Positions 53,936-62,392 of a stretch of DNA of 64,000 bases are shown here, piece by piece; position 1 is the first letter of the stretch, and each line of letters begins with the position of its first letter. This DNA is from Oceaniglobus roseus. GTDB taxonomy: Bacteria > Pseudomonadota > Alphaproteobacteria > Rhodobacterales > Rhodobacteraceae. The notes below the pieces were generated by a model. That model saw only the letters and a program-made list of their open reading frames with translations, had not been told where the DNA came from and made no database searches. The DNA lies in contig NZ_PNOS01000006.1 in NCBI RefSeq assembly GCF_002869745.1, positions 62,001 to 126,000 of the forward strand. Direction: 5' to 3'. Position numbers and translations under genes: made by a program.

Positions 53936-55015
53936 TCACGCCATCGCCCTCCCGAACCGAACGCGGAAATTGATCAGCACGTCGACCGCCAGCAGGAAGA
54001 ACAGCAGCATCCCCTGGAACGCCTGGATCGCCGCGGCGGGCAGGCCAAGCGTCGACTGCGCCGCCTCGCCGCCGATGTAGGTCAGCGCCATCAGGAGGCC
54101 GGCCAGCAGGATCCCCACCGGGTGCAGCCGCCCGAGGAAGGCGACGATGATCGCCGTGAACCCGTATCCGACGTTGAAGTCGATGGAGATCTGCCCCGCG
54201 GGCCCGGTCAGCTCGAACAGTCCCGCGAGCCCGGCAAGGGCGCCGGAGACCGAGAAGCAGAACAGCACCAGCCGCGACGGCGACACCCCGGAAAACCGTG
54301 CCGCCCGGGGCGCCTGCCCGGCCAGCCGGATGTGGAACCCGGTCATGTGCCGGTTCAGCAGCACATAGGCGAAGATCACCGCGATCATCGCCGCCACCAC
54401 CCCCCAGTGCATCCCCGTCCCCGCGATCAGCTCGGGGTTCGAGGCCGCGGGATACTGCGCCAGGTTGCGCGATCCGGGAAACCCCTGGCCTTCGGGATTC
54501 TTCAGCCACCTCAGGGCGCTCGCCGCCAGCAGCTGCTCGGCCACGTAGACCAGCAGCAGCGAGACGAGGATCTCGTTGGTGTTGAACCGCGTCTTCAGGA
54601 TTCCCGGGATCATCGCCCAGAGCCATCCGCCAAGCGCCCCGGCGACCACCATCAAGGGGAAGATGTACCACCCCTCCGCCGGGTAGAAGGCCAGCCCCAC
54701 CGCCCCGCCGCAGAGTGCGCCGACGATGTACTGGCCTTCGGCCCCGATGTTCCAGACCCCCGCGCGGAACCCCAGCGATAGCCCCACCGCGATCAGCACC
54801 AGCGGCGCCGCCTTCACCAGAAGCTGGCCGCGGTAGTAGAAGGCGTATTCGCCGAGGATCGGATCCCAGAAGATCGTCTTCATCGCGACGAACGGATCCT
54901 TGCCCAGAAGCGCGAACAGGGCACCGCCTGCGATCATCGTCAGGACCACCGCCAGAACCGGCGTCAGCGCCGTCCATCCTCGCGAGGGCTCGGGGCGCTT
55001 CTCCAGCCGGATCAA
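53936..55015 (-). CDS. BMP-type ABC transporter permease (first)
   Basis: This 359-residue permease, longer than its partner, has N-terminal helix at about 18-40 and segments SLGFRAGVWNIGAEGQYIVG and TRFNTNEILVSLLLVYVAEQ typical of nucleoside-type permeases. It lies 49 bp before the second permease. Between its start and the ATPase stop is a copy of the dispersed repeat. Confidence 0.92.
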   Translation of the reverse strand: MIRLEKRPEPSRGWTALTPVLAVVLTMIAGGALFALLGKDPFVAMKTIFWDPILGEYAFYYRGQLLVKAAPLVLIAVGLSLGFRAGVWNIGAEGQYIVGALCGGAVGLAFYPAEGWYIFPLMVVAGALGGWLWAMIPGILKTRFNTNEILVSLLLVYVAEQLLAASALRWLKNPEGQGFPGSRNLAQYPAASNPELIAGTGMHWGVVAAMIAVIFAYVLLNRHMTGFHIRLAGQAPRAARFSGVSPSRLVLFCFSVSGALAGLAGLFELTGPAGQISIDFNVGYGFTAIIVAFLGRLHPVGILLAGLLMALTYIGGEAAQSTLGLPAAAIQAFQGMLLFFLLAVDVLINFRVRFGRAMA

Positions 55016-55042
55016 TGAACGGCTCCCGTCGCGCCCGAAGAG

Positions 55043-55087
55043 ACTTTTTGCCTCCGGCGGGGATATTTATGAAGCAAAGATGGGGGG
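55043..55087 (+). repeat. Dispersed GGATATTT repeat, copy 1 (intergenic)
   Basis: The core CGGGGATATTTATGAAGCAA then AGATGGGGG matches copies at 58681 and 60786 (consensus GGATATTT-2N-GAAGCAAAGATGG). It lies between two ABC genes. Confidence 0.8.
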
Positions 55088-55147
55088 GTGGCGCACTCCG
55101 GCTCCATCCTCGCCTTCCAGGTATCCCGGCCCGAGGAATTGAATTCT

Positions 55148-56677
55148 TCACGCCGTCCCATGCGCCGCCTCCAGGTCGTGGGCGCCGCCCAGCATCAGCC
55201 CGATCTCCTCGACGCTCAGCCCCTTCGCGGGGCGCGGCGGCGACAGACGCCCCTCGTTCAGGGCGCAGAAGCGGTCGGAAATCTCCATCAGCTCGTCCAG
55301 GTCCTGGCTGATCACGACGATCGCCGCACCCCGCGCCGCAAGGTCAAGCAGGGCCTGGCGGATGGACGCGGCGGCGCTGGCGTCGACGCCCCAGGTTGGC
55401 TGGTTCACCACCAGCACCCGCGGCTCCTGCAGGATCTCGCGGCCGATCACGAACTTCTGCAGGTTCCCCCCCGACAGCGAGCGCGCCGCGTGGGAGGGGC
55501 CCGGCGTGCGCACGTCGAACTCCGCGATGATCCGCTCGGCGAAGACCCTTGCCTTGCGCCAGTCCAGAAAACCCCTCGTCTCCAGCCCCATGCGTCCCGA
55601 CCCGGTGAGCATGGCGTTCTCCGTCAGGCTCATGTCCGGCGCGGCGGCATGGCCCAGCCGCTCTTCCGGCGCCGCGAGAAGCCCGAGCCTGCGCCGCTCG
55701 ACCGGGCCGAGCGCGCCGACGTCCCGGCCGTCGACCCGCACCGCCCCCGCCGCCACCGGCGCCTCGCCCGACAGCACTGCCAGCAGCTCGTCCTGGCCGT
55801 TGCCCGCGACGCCGCCGATGCCCAGAACCTCGCCCGCGCGCACCGAGAAGCCGATGTCCTTCAGGCTGGTGCCGAAGGGCGTGGCGGGGCGCAGCGACAG
55901 ACCAGAGACCTCCAGCACCACCTTTCCGCCCTCCGCCGCGGCCCGCGTGGGGGTGATCAGGGTCTGGCCCACCATCATCTCGGCCAGCTCCCGCGCCGAG
56001 ACCTCGGCGGGCGTGCAGTTCGCCACCACCTTGCCGAGCCGCAGGATCGTCGCCCCGTCGCAGAGGCTGCGGATCTCCTCGAGCTTGTGGGAGATGTAGA
56101 GGATCGCGGTGCCCTCGGCGGCAAGCTGGCGCAGGGTGGCGAACAGGATCTCCACCTCCTGCGGCGTCAGCACCGAGGTCGGCTCGTCCATGATCAGCAG
56201 CTTCGGCGACTGGAGCAGGCAGCGCACGATCTCGACCCGCTGCCGCTCGCCCGCACTGAGGTCGCCGACGGTGCGGGCGGGGTCCAGCGGCAGGCCGTAG
56301 GCCTGCGAGACCTCGCGGATCCGCTGCGCGAGCGCCCGGCGCGGCGGCGGGTTCTCCATCCCAAGCGCCACATTCTCGGCCACGTCGAGCGCGTCGAACA
56401 GCGAGAAGTGCTGGAACACCATGGCCACGCCCGAGGCGCGGGCGGCATTCGGGTTCGGCGGCGCATAGGGCGCGCCGTTCAGCTGCATCCGCCCCGCATC
56501 CGGACGCACCAGCCCGTAGATCATCTTGACCAGCGTCGACTTGCCGGCCCCGTTCTCGCCCAGCAACGCATGGACCCGGCCCGGCCCGACGGAAAACGAC
56601 ACGTCGCTGTTGGCCACGACGCCCGGATAGGCCTTGGTCAGCCCCTCGATCCGCAGCAGCGGTTCCGCCTCGCTCAC
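55148..56677 (-). CDS. BMP-type ABC transporter ATPase (two nucleotide-binding domains)
   Basis: The 509-residue protein has two ABC domains. Domain 1: GENGAGKSTLVKMIYG, LSAGERQRVEIVRCLL, LLIMDEPTSVLTP. Domain 2: a degenerate Walker A GVAGNGQDELLAV, signature LSGGNLQKFVIGREIL and Walker B VLVVNQPTWGVD with Asn-Gln in place of Asp-Glu, as usual for the second half of nucleoside-type ATPases. The start is GTG at 56677, overlapping the xdhC stop (GTGA), which links transport to purine oxidation. Confidence 0.93.
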   Translation of the reverse strand: MSEAEPLLRIEGLTKAYPGVVANSDVSFSVGPGRVHALLGENGAGKSTLVKMIYGLVRPDAGRMQLNGAPYAPPNPNAARASGVAMVFQHFSLFDALDVAENVALGMENPPPRRALAQRIREVSQAYGLPLDPARTVGDLSAGERQRVEIVRCLLQSPKLLIMDEPTSVLTPQEVEILFATLRQLAAEGTAILYISHKLEEIRSLCDGATILRLGKVVANCTPAEVSARELAEMMVGQTLITPTRAAAEGGKVVLEVSGLSLRPATPFGTSLKDIGFSVRAGEVLGIGGVAGNGQDELLAVLSGEAPVAAGAVRVDGRDVGALGPVERRRLGLLAAPEERLGHAAAPDMSLTENAMLTGSGRMGLETRGFLDWRKARVFAERIIAEFDVRTPGPSHAARSLSGGNLQKFVIGREILQEPRVLVVNQPTWGVDASAAASIRQALLDLAARGAAIVVISQDLDELMEISDRFCALNEGRLSPPRPAKGLSVEEIGLMLGGAHDLEAAHGTA

Positions 56678-57468
56678 GCGCTGTCCCTCGCCGCGTTTTC
56701 CCCTTGTCGCTGTCTGAGTAGCGCGGCGATGACCCCGACGGCAATGGCCCGCGGGTGTTTCCCGAGCTCCGGTCGCCCGATCGGGCAGCAGATGCGCGAA
56801 ATCGCGGCATCGGAGTGCCCGAGCTGGCGCAAGCGGCTTTGGAACCGCGCCCATTTCGTGGCAGAGCCGATCAGGCCGATGGACTCCACCTTTCGCTCCA
56901 GCAGCGCCGAACAGAGCGCGAGGTCGATGTCGTGGGAATAGGTGAAGATGAGATGGTCGGCGTGCACCTCGGATCTGCGCGCCAGGACCGGCATGTCGGC
57001 GGCGGGAACGGCCTTCACGCCCCGCGGAACGCGGTCCGGAAATCGATCTGGTGCGCTGTCGACCCAAGTCACCTTGAACGCCTGGGGCGGGAGTTCGCGC
57101 ACCACCGCACGTCCGACGTGGCCGGCCCCCCAGAGCCACAGGTGCCGCGGATGCAGTCGCGCCGTCTGACACATGTAGTCGCGCATGACATGCAGATCGT
57201 CGGCGTCTGTTCGCCGCGGCTCCCGGGTGAACCGCAGGGTGACCGCCCCGCCACAGCACTGGCCGAGGTCGGGACCCAGCGGAAAGGTTCGCGTCACCTC
57301 CGGCCCCTCGCGCGCCAGAATGTCGCGGGCCAGTGCGATGGCCCGGTGCTCCAGCGCTCCGCCGCCGATGGTGCCGCGGGTCGTCTCGACCGTGACCTCC
57401 ATCGCCGTACCCGCATCGCGCGGCGTCGAGCCGCGCGTGCCGACGATCTCGACCCAGAGCCTGTTCAT
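56674..57468 (-). CDS. xdhC: Xanthine dehydrogenase accessory protein XdhC
   Basis: The 264-residue protein loads sulfurated molybdenum cofactor into XdhB. It shows WVEIVGTRGSTPRDAGTAM, GTIGGGALEHRAIA, GQCCGGAVTL with the conserved cysteine pair, and a Rossmann-like C-terminal half (LWLWGAGHVGRAVV, GLIGSATKWARF). Start ATG overlaps the xdhB stop. Confidence 0.93.
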   Translation of the reverse strand: MNRLWVEIVGTRGSTPRDAGTAMEVTVETTRGTIGGGALEHRAIALARDILAREGPEVTRTFPLGPDLGQCCGGAVTLRFTREPRRTDADDLHVMRDYMCQTARLHPRHLWLWGAGHVGRAVVRELPPQAFKVTWVDSAPDRFPDRVPRGVKAVPAADMPVLARRSEVHADHLIFTYSHDIDLALCSALLERKVESIGLIGSATKWARFQSRLRQLGHSDAAISRICCPIGRPELGKHPRAIAVGVIAALLRQRQGENAARDSA

Positions 57469-59933
57469 CCGCGCACCCGCTTCACCGACGCCAGCACCCG
57501 TTCCGGCGTGGCAGGTGCGTCTAGCGCGGGATACGGCGCATCCGGCCCGCCGCAGGCCGCAACGGCATCGGACAGCGCCATCAGCACCGAGATCCCCAGC
57601 ATCAGCGGCGGCTCCCCCACCGCCTTCGAACGATAGACCGTCGCCTCGCGGTTCTCCCCGTCCCAGAGCGCGACGTTGAAGATGTCGGGCCGGTCCGACA
57701 CCGCCGGGATCTTGTAGGTCGAGGGCGCGTGGGTCCTGAGCCGCCCGCGCTCGTCCCAGACCAGCTCCTCGGTCGTCAACCAGCCCGCGCCCTGGACGTA
57801 CCCTCCCTCGATCTGTCCGATGTCGAGCGCCGGGTTCAGCGAGGCGCCGCAGTCGTGCAGCAGGTCGGCGCGCAGGATCCGGTTCTCGCCGGTCAGGGTG
57901 TCGATCACCACCTCGCTCACCGCCGCGCCGTAGGCGAAGTAGAAGAACGGACGTCCCCTGCCCGCGATCCGGTCCCAGCTGACCTTGGGCGTCGCATAGA
58001 AGCCGGTGGAGGACAGGCTGATCCGGTTCTGATAGCACAGCGCGGCCGCCTTCGCGAAGGCATAGACCTCGCCGCCCACCCGCACCTCGCCGCCCGAGAA
58101 GACGACGGTTGCGGGATCGGCCTGATGCAACCCCGCCACGAACTCCGCCATCCGCCCGCGGATCGTGTCGCAGGCCGCCTGCACGGCCATCCCGTTCAGG
58201 TCGGACCCCGAGGAGGCGGCGGTGGCCGAGGTGTTCGGCACCTTGCCCGTGTCCGTCGGCGTGATCTTCACCGCCGAGACATCGACCCCGAACCGCGCCG
58301 CCGCCACCTGCGCCACCTTCTGGAACAACCCCTGTCCCATCTCGGTGCCGCCGTGGTTCATGTGGATCGAGCCGTCCTGGTAGACATGCACCAGCGCCCC
58401 GGCCTGGTTCAGGTGGGTCAGCGTGAAGGAGATCCCGAACTTCACCGGGGTCAGCGCCAGCCCCCGCTTCAGCAGCGGGTTGGCCGCGTTCCAGTCGGCC
58501 ACCGCCTGCCGCCGCGCGGCATAGCCCGCGCTCTCGGCCAGCCGGTCGACCAGGGCGTTGACGATGCAATCCTCGACCGCCATGCCGTAGGGCGTCGTCT
58601 GGATGCCGCCCGCCGCAACCTCGGGATGCCCCTCCGCCGGGATCTCGGCCGCCGCCCCGCGGGAGGCGAGGTCGAGACCGTCCTCCATCTTTGCTTCGGA
58701 AATATCCTCGGGGGAAGCAGCCGCAGGCTGCGGGGGGGCAGACAGCCCCCCGCCTGCGCGCAGCGCAGGCATGTCGGCGTAGAAGTTCAGCCGCCGCACC
58801 TCCAGCGGGTCGCGACCGACGGCGTGGGCGACGTGGTCCAGCACCCGCTCGATCCCGACCATCCCCTGAGGTCCGCCGAAGCCGCGGAAGGCGGTGGCGG
58901 ACTGGGTGTTGGTCTTCAGCCGGTGCGATTCGATCCGGACGTTGTCGAGGCTGTAGGCATTGTCGGCGTGCAGCATCGCCCGGTCCGCCACCGGCAGCGA
59001 CAGGTCCTGCGCCCAGCCGCAGCGGGCGTACTGCACGAACTCGATCCCCAGCAGCCGCCCCTCGGCGTCGTGGCCGACGCGGTAGGCGATGCGGAAGTCG
59101 TGCCGCTTGCCCGTCACCACCATGTCGTCGTCGCGGTCGTACCGCATCTTGCAGGGCCGGCCCGTCGCCCGAGCCGCCACGGCGCAGATCACGGCCAACG
59201 CGTTGCCCTGGCTCTCCTTGCCGCCGAAGCCGCCGCCCATGCGCCGCACCTCGCAGCGCACGGCGTTCATCGGCACGCCCAGGGCCTCGGCCACCTTGTG
59301 CTGGATCTCGGTCGGGTGCTGGGTCGAGGAATGGATCACCATGTCCCCGCCCTCCTGCGGCAGGGCAAGCGCCGCCTGGCCTTCGAGGTAGAAATGTTCC
59401 TGCCCGCCGATCTCGATGCTGCCCTCGGTCACATGGGGTGCGGCGGCGATGGCGGCGGCGGCGTCGCCCTTGCCCCAGACCCGCGGCGCATCCTCGAACC
59501 GGCTGTTCGCGGCCAGCGCATCGTCGATGGTCAGGAGCGCGGGAAGCGGCTCGATCTCCAACTTCCCCAGCCGCACCGCCTTGCGGGCCGCAAGGTGCGA
59601 GGTCGCGGCGACGGCAAAGACGGGCTGGCCGACGTAGTGGACGGTGCCGTCCGCCAGCAGCGGCTCGTCGTGGATCGAGGGCGAGACGTCGTTGGCGAAG
59701 GGCAGGTCGTCGGCGGTGAAGACCGCGACGACCCCCGGCGCGGCCCGCACTGCGTCGAGGTCCATGCCCGCGATCCGGCCATGGGCGGTGTCGGACAGCC
59801 CGAAGGCCAGGTGCAGGCAGTTGGCGGGCACGGGGATGTCGTCGACATAGCGTGCCGCGCCGGTGACGTGCAGGCGCGCGGCGTCGTGGGGCAGGGGGCG
59901 CGCGACGGCGTCGGGGGTGGCGCTGTCCTTCAT
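57465..59933 (-). CDS. xdhB: Xanthine dehydrogenase molybdopterin subunit
   Basis: This 822-residue molybdenum-cofactor subunit oxidises hypoxanthine/xanthine. Conserved segments: [56 protein letters not shown] and the catalytic glutamate in [11 protein letters not shown]. Compared with the family there is an extra stretch, [20 protein letters not shown], between LNFYADMP and [11 protein letters not shown], which is exactly the dispersed repeat read in frame. It is coupled to xdhA and xdhC by ATGA overlaps. Confidence 0.95.
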   Translation of the reverse strand: MKDSATPDAVARPLPHDAARLHVTGAARYVDDIPVPANCLHLAFGLSDTAHGRIAGMDLDAVRAAPGVVAVFTADDLPFANDVSPSIHDEPLLADGTVHYVGQPVFAVAATSHLAARKAVRLGKLEIEPLPALLTIDDALAANSRFEDAPRVWGKGDAAAAIAAAPHVTEGSIEIGGQEHFYLEGQAALALPQEGGDMVIHSSTQHPTEIQHKVAEALGVPMNAVRCEVRRMGGGFGGKESQGNALAVICAVAARATGRPCKMRYDRDDDMVVTGKRHDFRIAYRVGHDAEGRLLGIEFVQYARCGWAQDLSLPVADRAMLHADNAYSLDNVRIESHRLKTNTQSATAFRGFGGPQGMVGIERVLDHVAHAVGRDPLEVRRLNFYADMPALRAGGGLSAPPQPAAASPEDISEAKMEDGLDLASRGAAAEIPAEGHPEVAAGGIQTTPYGMAVEDCIVNALVDRLAESAGYAARRQAVADWNAANPLLKRGLALTPVKFGISFTLTHLNQAGALVHVYQDGSIHMNHGGTEMGQGLFQKVAQVAAARFGVDVSAVKITPTDTGKVPNTSATAASSGSDLNGMAVQAACDTIRGRMAEFVAGLHQADPATVVFSGGEVRVGGEVYAFAKAAALCYQNRISLSSTGFYATPKVSWDRIAGRGRPFFYFAYGAAVSEVVIDTLTGENRILRADLLHDCGASLNPALDIGQIEGGYVQGAGWLTTEELVWDERGRLRTHAPSTYKIPAVSDRPDIFNVALWDGENREATVYRSKAVGEPPLMLGISVLMALSDAVAACGGPDAPYPALDAPATPERVLASVKRVRG
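58681..58770 (-). repeat. Dispersed GGATATTT repeat, copy 2 (inside xdhB)
   Basis: On the minus strand: a GC-rich hairpin part (GCAGCCTGCGGCTGC) then CCCCCGAGGATATTTCCGAA and GCAAAGATGGAGG. It is translated as part of XdhB without breaking the frame, in a loop not conserved in the family. Confidence 0.8.
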
Positions 59934-61333
59934 GGCGCGACCTCCCGCACCCGCACGGGGGTGCCGAGATCCTCCAGCAGGTAGCGCGACAGCAGCCCCC
60001 GCGCGGCGTCGAGCCGGTAGGCCGCCGAGGCGCGCATGTCGCTCATCGGCCGGAAGTCCTGCTCCCAGGCGCCCTCCGCCGCCTCGACGGTCTTACGGTT
60101 CCACGTCTGGCCCACAAGCGCGGCCTCGACCGCCGCCGCCCGCTTCGGCACGCCCGCCATGCCGCCGAAGACGATCCGCGCCCCGGTCACGGTGCCGTCC
60201 TCGACGCGGATCGAGAAGCAGCCGCAGACGGCGCTGATGTCCTGGTCGAAGCGCTTGGAGATCTTGTAGCATCTCAGCCGGTCCGGCTGCCGCGGGATCG
60301 TCACCGCCTCGACGAACTCGCCCGGTGCCCGGTCCTGCTTGCCGTAGGCGAGGAAGAAGTCTTCCAGCGGCATCGACCGGCGCGCGTTCCCGTGCCGGAG
60401 GTGCAGCGTCGCGCCGAGGGCGATCAGCGCCGGGGGGCTGTCGCCGATGGGCGAGCCGTTGGCGATGTTGCCGCCGATCGTGGCGGCGTTCCTGACCTGG
60501 ACGCTGCCGTAGCGGTCGAGCAGCGCGGCGAAATCCGGATGGTGGGGCGCGATGGCCTCACGCAGGGCGGTGAGGGTGACGCCCGCGCCGATGCGGATTT
60601 CGTCCTCGCCGATGTCGATGCCCTGAAGGTCCGAGATGCCGTTCAGGTAGCAGACCCTGCCGAGGTCGCGCAGGCCCTTCGTGACCCAGAGGCCGACGTC
60701 CGTGGCGCCCGCGATCAGTGTGGTGTCGGGGTTGTCGGCGTACCAGCGCGCCAGCTCGTCCGCCGTCGCGGGGCGGTAAGCGTCGAGGGGGCTTTCCGCC
60801 CCCCGCGCCTGCGGCGCGTCCCCCGAGGATATTTGGGAAGCAAAGATGGAGGGAGTCATCCACTGCGGCACCGGCTGCGCTTCGGCGGCCCTCGCCGCGC
60901 GGATGATCGGGGCGTAGCCGGTGCAGCGGCAGAGGTTGCCGGCGAGCTGGATGTCGTGGTCGGTGCGACCGTTCAGATGGGCGGTGGCCATGGTGACGGC
61001 GAAGCCCGGAGTGCAGAAGCCGCATTGCGAGCCGTGGTGGTCGACCATCGCCTGCTGGACGGGGTGAAGCTCGCCGTCCGGGCCGGAGAGGCCCTCGACC
61101 GTGGTCACGGCCTTGCCCTGGAGCTGGGGCAGGAACAGGATGCAGGCGTTCAGCGCGCGGTGGCCGGTGTCGTCGCTGACCATGACGGTGCAGGCGCCGC
61201 AGTCGCCCTCGTTGCAGCCTTCCTTGGTGCCGGTCAGGCCCCTCGCCTCGCGCAGCCAGTCGAGCAGGGTGGTCGTCGCCGGAACATCGCCCGGCGACAC
61301 GGTCTCTCCGTTCAAGCGGAACGTGAGTGGCAT
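59930..61333 (-). CDS. xdhA: Xanthine dehydrogenase FeS/FAD subunit
   Basis: The 467-residue small subunit has a plant-type [2Fe-2S] domain ([16 protein letters not shown]), a second [2Fe-2S] domain ([19 protein letters not shown]) and an FAD domain ([40 protein letters not shown]). The linker between the iron-sulfur and FAD parts carries [20 protein letters not shown], encoded by a dispersed repeat in reverse orientation. The ATG at 61333 ([10 protein letters not shown]) is chosen by homology; the frame extends to 61450. Confidence 0.95.
   Translation of the reverse strand: MPLTFRLNGETVSPGDVPATTTLLDWLREARGLTGTKEGCNEGDCGACTVMVSDDTGHRALNACILFLPQLQGKAVTTVEGLSGPDGELHPVQQAMVDHHGSQCGFCTPGFAVTMATAHLNGRTDHDIQLAGNLCRCTGYAPIIRAARAAEAQPVPQWMTPSIFASQISSGDAPQARGAESPLDAYRPATADELARWYADNPDTTLIAGATDVGLWVTKGLRDLGRVCYLNGISDLQGIDIGEDEIRIGAGVTLTALREAIAPHHPDFAALLDRYGSVQVRNAATIGGNIANGSPIGDSPPALIALGATLHLRHGNARRSMPLEDFFLAYGKQDRAPGEFVEAVTIPRQPDRLRCYKISKRFDQDISAVCGCFSIRVEDGTVTGARIVFGGMAGVPKRAAAVEAALVGQTWNRKTVEAAEGAWEQDFRPMSDMRASAAYRLDAARGLLSRYLLEDLGTPVRVREVAP
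60786..60854 (+). repeat. Dispersed GGATATTT repeat, copy 3 (inside xdhA, antisense)
   Basis: GC-rich hairpin part (GCGCCTGCGGCGC) then CCCCCGAGGATATTTGGGAA and GCAAAGATGGAGG on the plus strand, opposite to xdhA. It matches copy 2 over the core with two changes. It is open in the xdhA frame. Confidence 0.8.
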
Positions 61334-61462
61334 TTCGAAAATCCGCCGCCTTCTCTGCGAGGGGCCCCATGCGCCCCCGCCCGATGCGGCGTAAAGCGGG
61401 GTGCGCGGCCCGTGCACGCGCAGCAAAGCGCGATTTCCGGGGCCGCGCAAGGGGCCGGTTCG

Positions 61463-61939
61463 TCAGAGTGTGCGGGCGAGCGTCTCGAGCTGCGTCGTGG
61501 CGGTGCCCCAGCCGTCGTGAAAGCCCATGGCGGCATGGGCCTCGGTATGTTCCTTCGTGGCGTGGCGCACCGTGGCGGTGTAACGGCAGCCGCCGTTCTC
61601 GGGCTCCATCAGGATCTCGGCCGAGAAGCCGAAGTCCATGGGCCCGGTGCCGATGACGTTCGGCACGAAATCGGGGCCGAGGCAGTTGGTCCAGACCAGC
61701 CGTGTCGCCGGTTCGGCGACGAGGATGCAGCCGGGATCGCCCGCCATGGTGCCGTGCTCGGGCACCACCATCACCGTGCGGAAGATGCCGCCGGGGCGGG
61801 GGTCGATCTCGGCCTCCGTGGTCTCGACCGGCTTCGGCGCGAACCACTGGCGCAGCAGGTCCGGTTCGGTCCAGCAGCGCCAGACCGTTGCCGGGCTGGC
61901 CTTGATGTGGCGGGTGAAGGTGAGGGTGGTGTCGGTCAT
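61463..61939 (-). CDS. SRPBCC/AHSA1-family protein
   Basis: The 158-residue START-like fold protein begins LTFTRHIKASPATVWRCWTE and ends GFHDGWGTATTQLETLA, the pattern of AHSA1-type ligand-binding proteins. Its ATG overlaps the ArsR-type regulator stop; such pairs are common. Ligand unknown. Confidence 0.9.
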   Translation of the reverse strand: MTDTTLTFTRHIKASPATVWRCWTEPDLLRQWFAPKPVETTEAEIDPRPGGIFRTVMVVPEHGTMAGDPGCILVAEPATRLVWTNCLGPDFVPNVIGTGPMDFGFSAEILMEPENGGCRYTATVRHATKEHTEAHAAMGFHDGWGTATTQLETLARTL

Positions 61940-62286
61940 TCCTGCGCTCCATCGGGGGTCCGTTCACGGTCGATGCGTTCGGCGAGCCCCGCCAGCCGGT
62001 CGCCCCGCGCCTCCCACACCGCCCGCTGGCGGGCGAGCCATTCGGCAAGGGGGGCCAGGGCGGCGGGTTCCAGCCGGCAGATCCGCTGGCGGCCCTCCTT
62101 GGCCGTGCGGATCAGGCGGACGCGTTCCAGCACGCCGAGGTGCTGGAGGAAGGCGGGCAGGGACATGCCGTGGGGTCCGGCCAGCTCCTTGACCGCGGCG
62201 GGCCCCTGCGACAGCCGCTCGATCACCGCCCGGCGGGTCGGATCGGCGAGGGTGGCGAGGAGGGAATCGAGGTCATGGTTAGGCAT
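61936..62286 (-). CDS. ArsR-family regulator
   Basis: This 116-residue winged-helix protein has LLATLADPTRRAVIERLSQG, VKELAGPHGMSLPAFLQHLG and VLERVRLIRTAKEGR. No metal-binding cysteines are seen, so it is of the metal-free ArsR type that partners SRPBCC proteins. The ATG at 62286 fits homologues; 62307 is an alternative start. Divergent from dnaE. Confidence 0.9.
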   Translation of the reverse strand: MPNHDLDSLLATLADPTRRAVIERLSQGPAAVKELAGPHGMSLPAFLQHLGVLERVRLIRTAKEGRQRICRLEPAALAPLAEWLARQRAVWEARGDRLAGLAERIDRERTPDGAQE

Positions 62287-62392
62287 GTGCCTAAGTAACA
62301 TGATCATGGGCCCGAGGCGACAAAATGGTCAGGCGCTCCCTTGGGTATTTCTCTGCTTCCGGTTGCCGCCCCCGCGCACTACGTTCCCCGCC

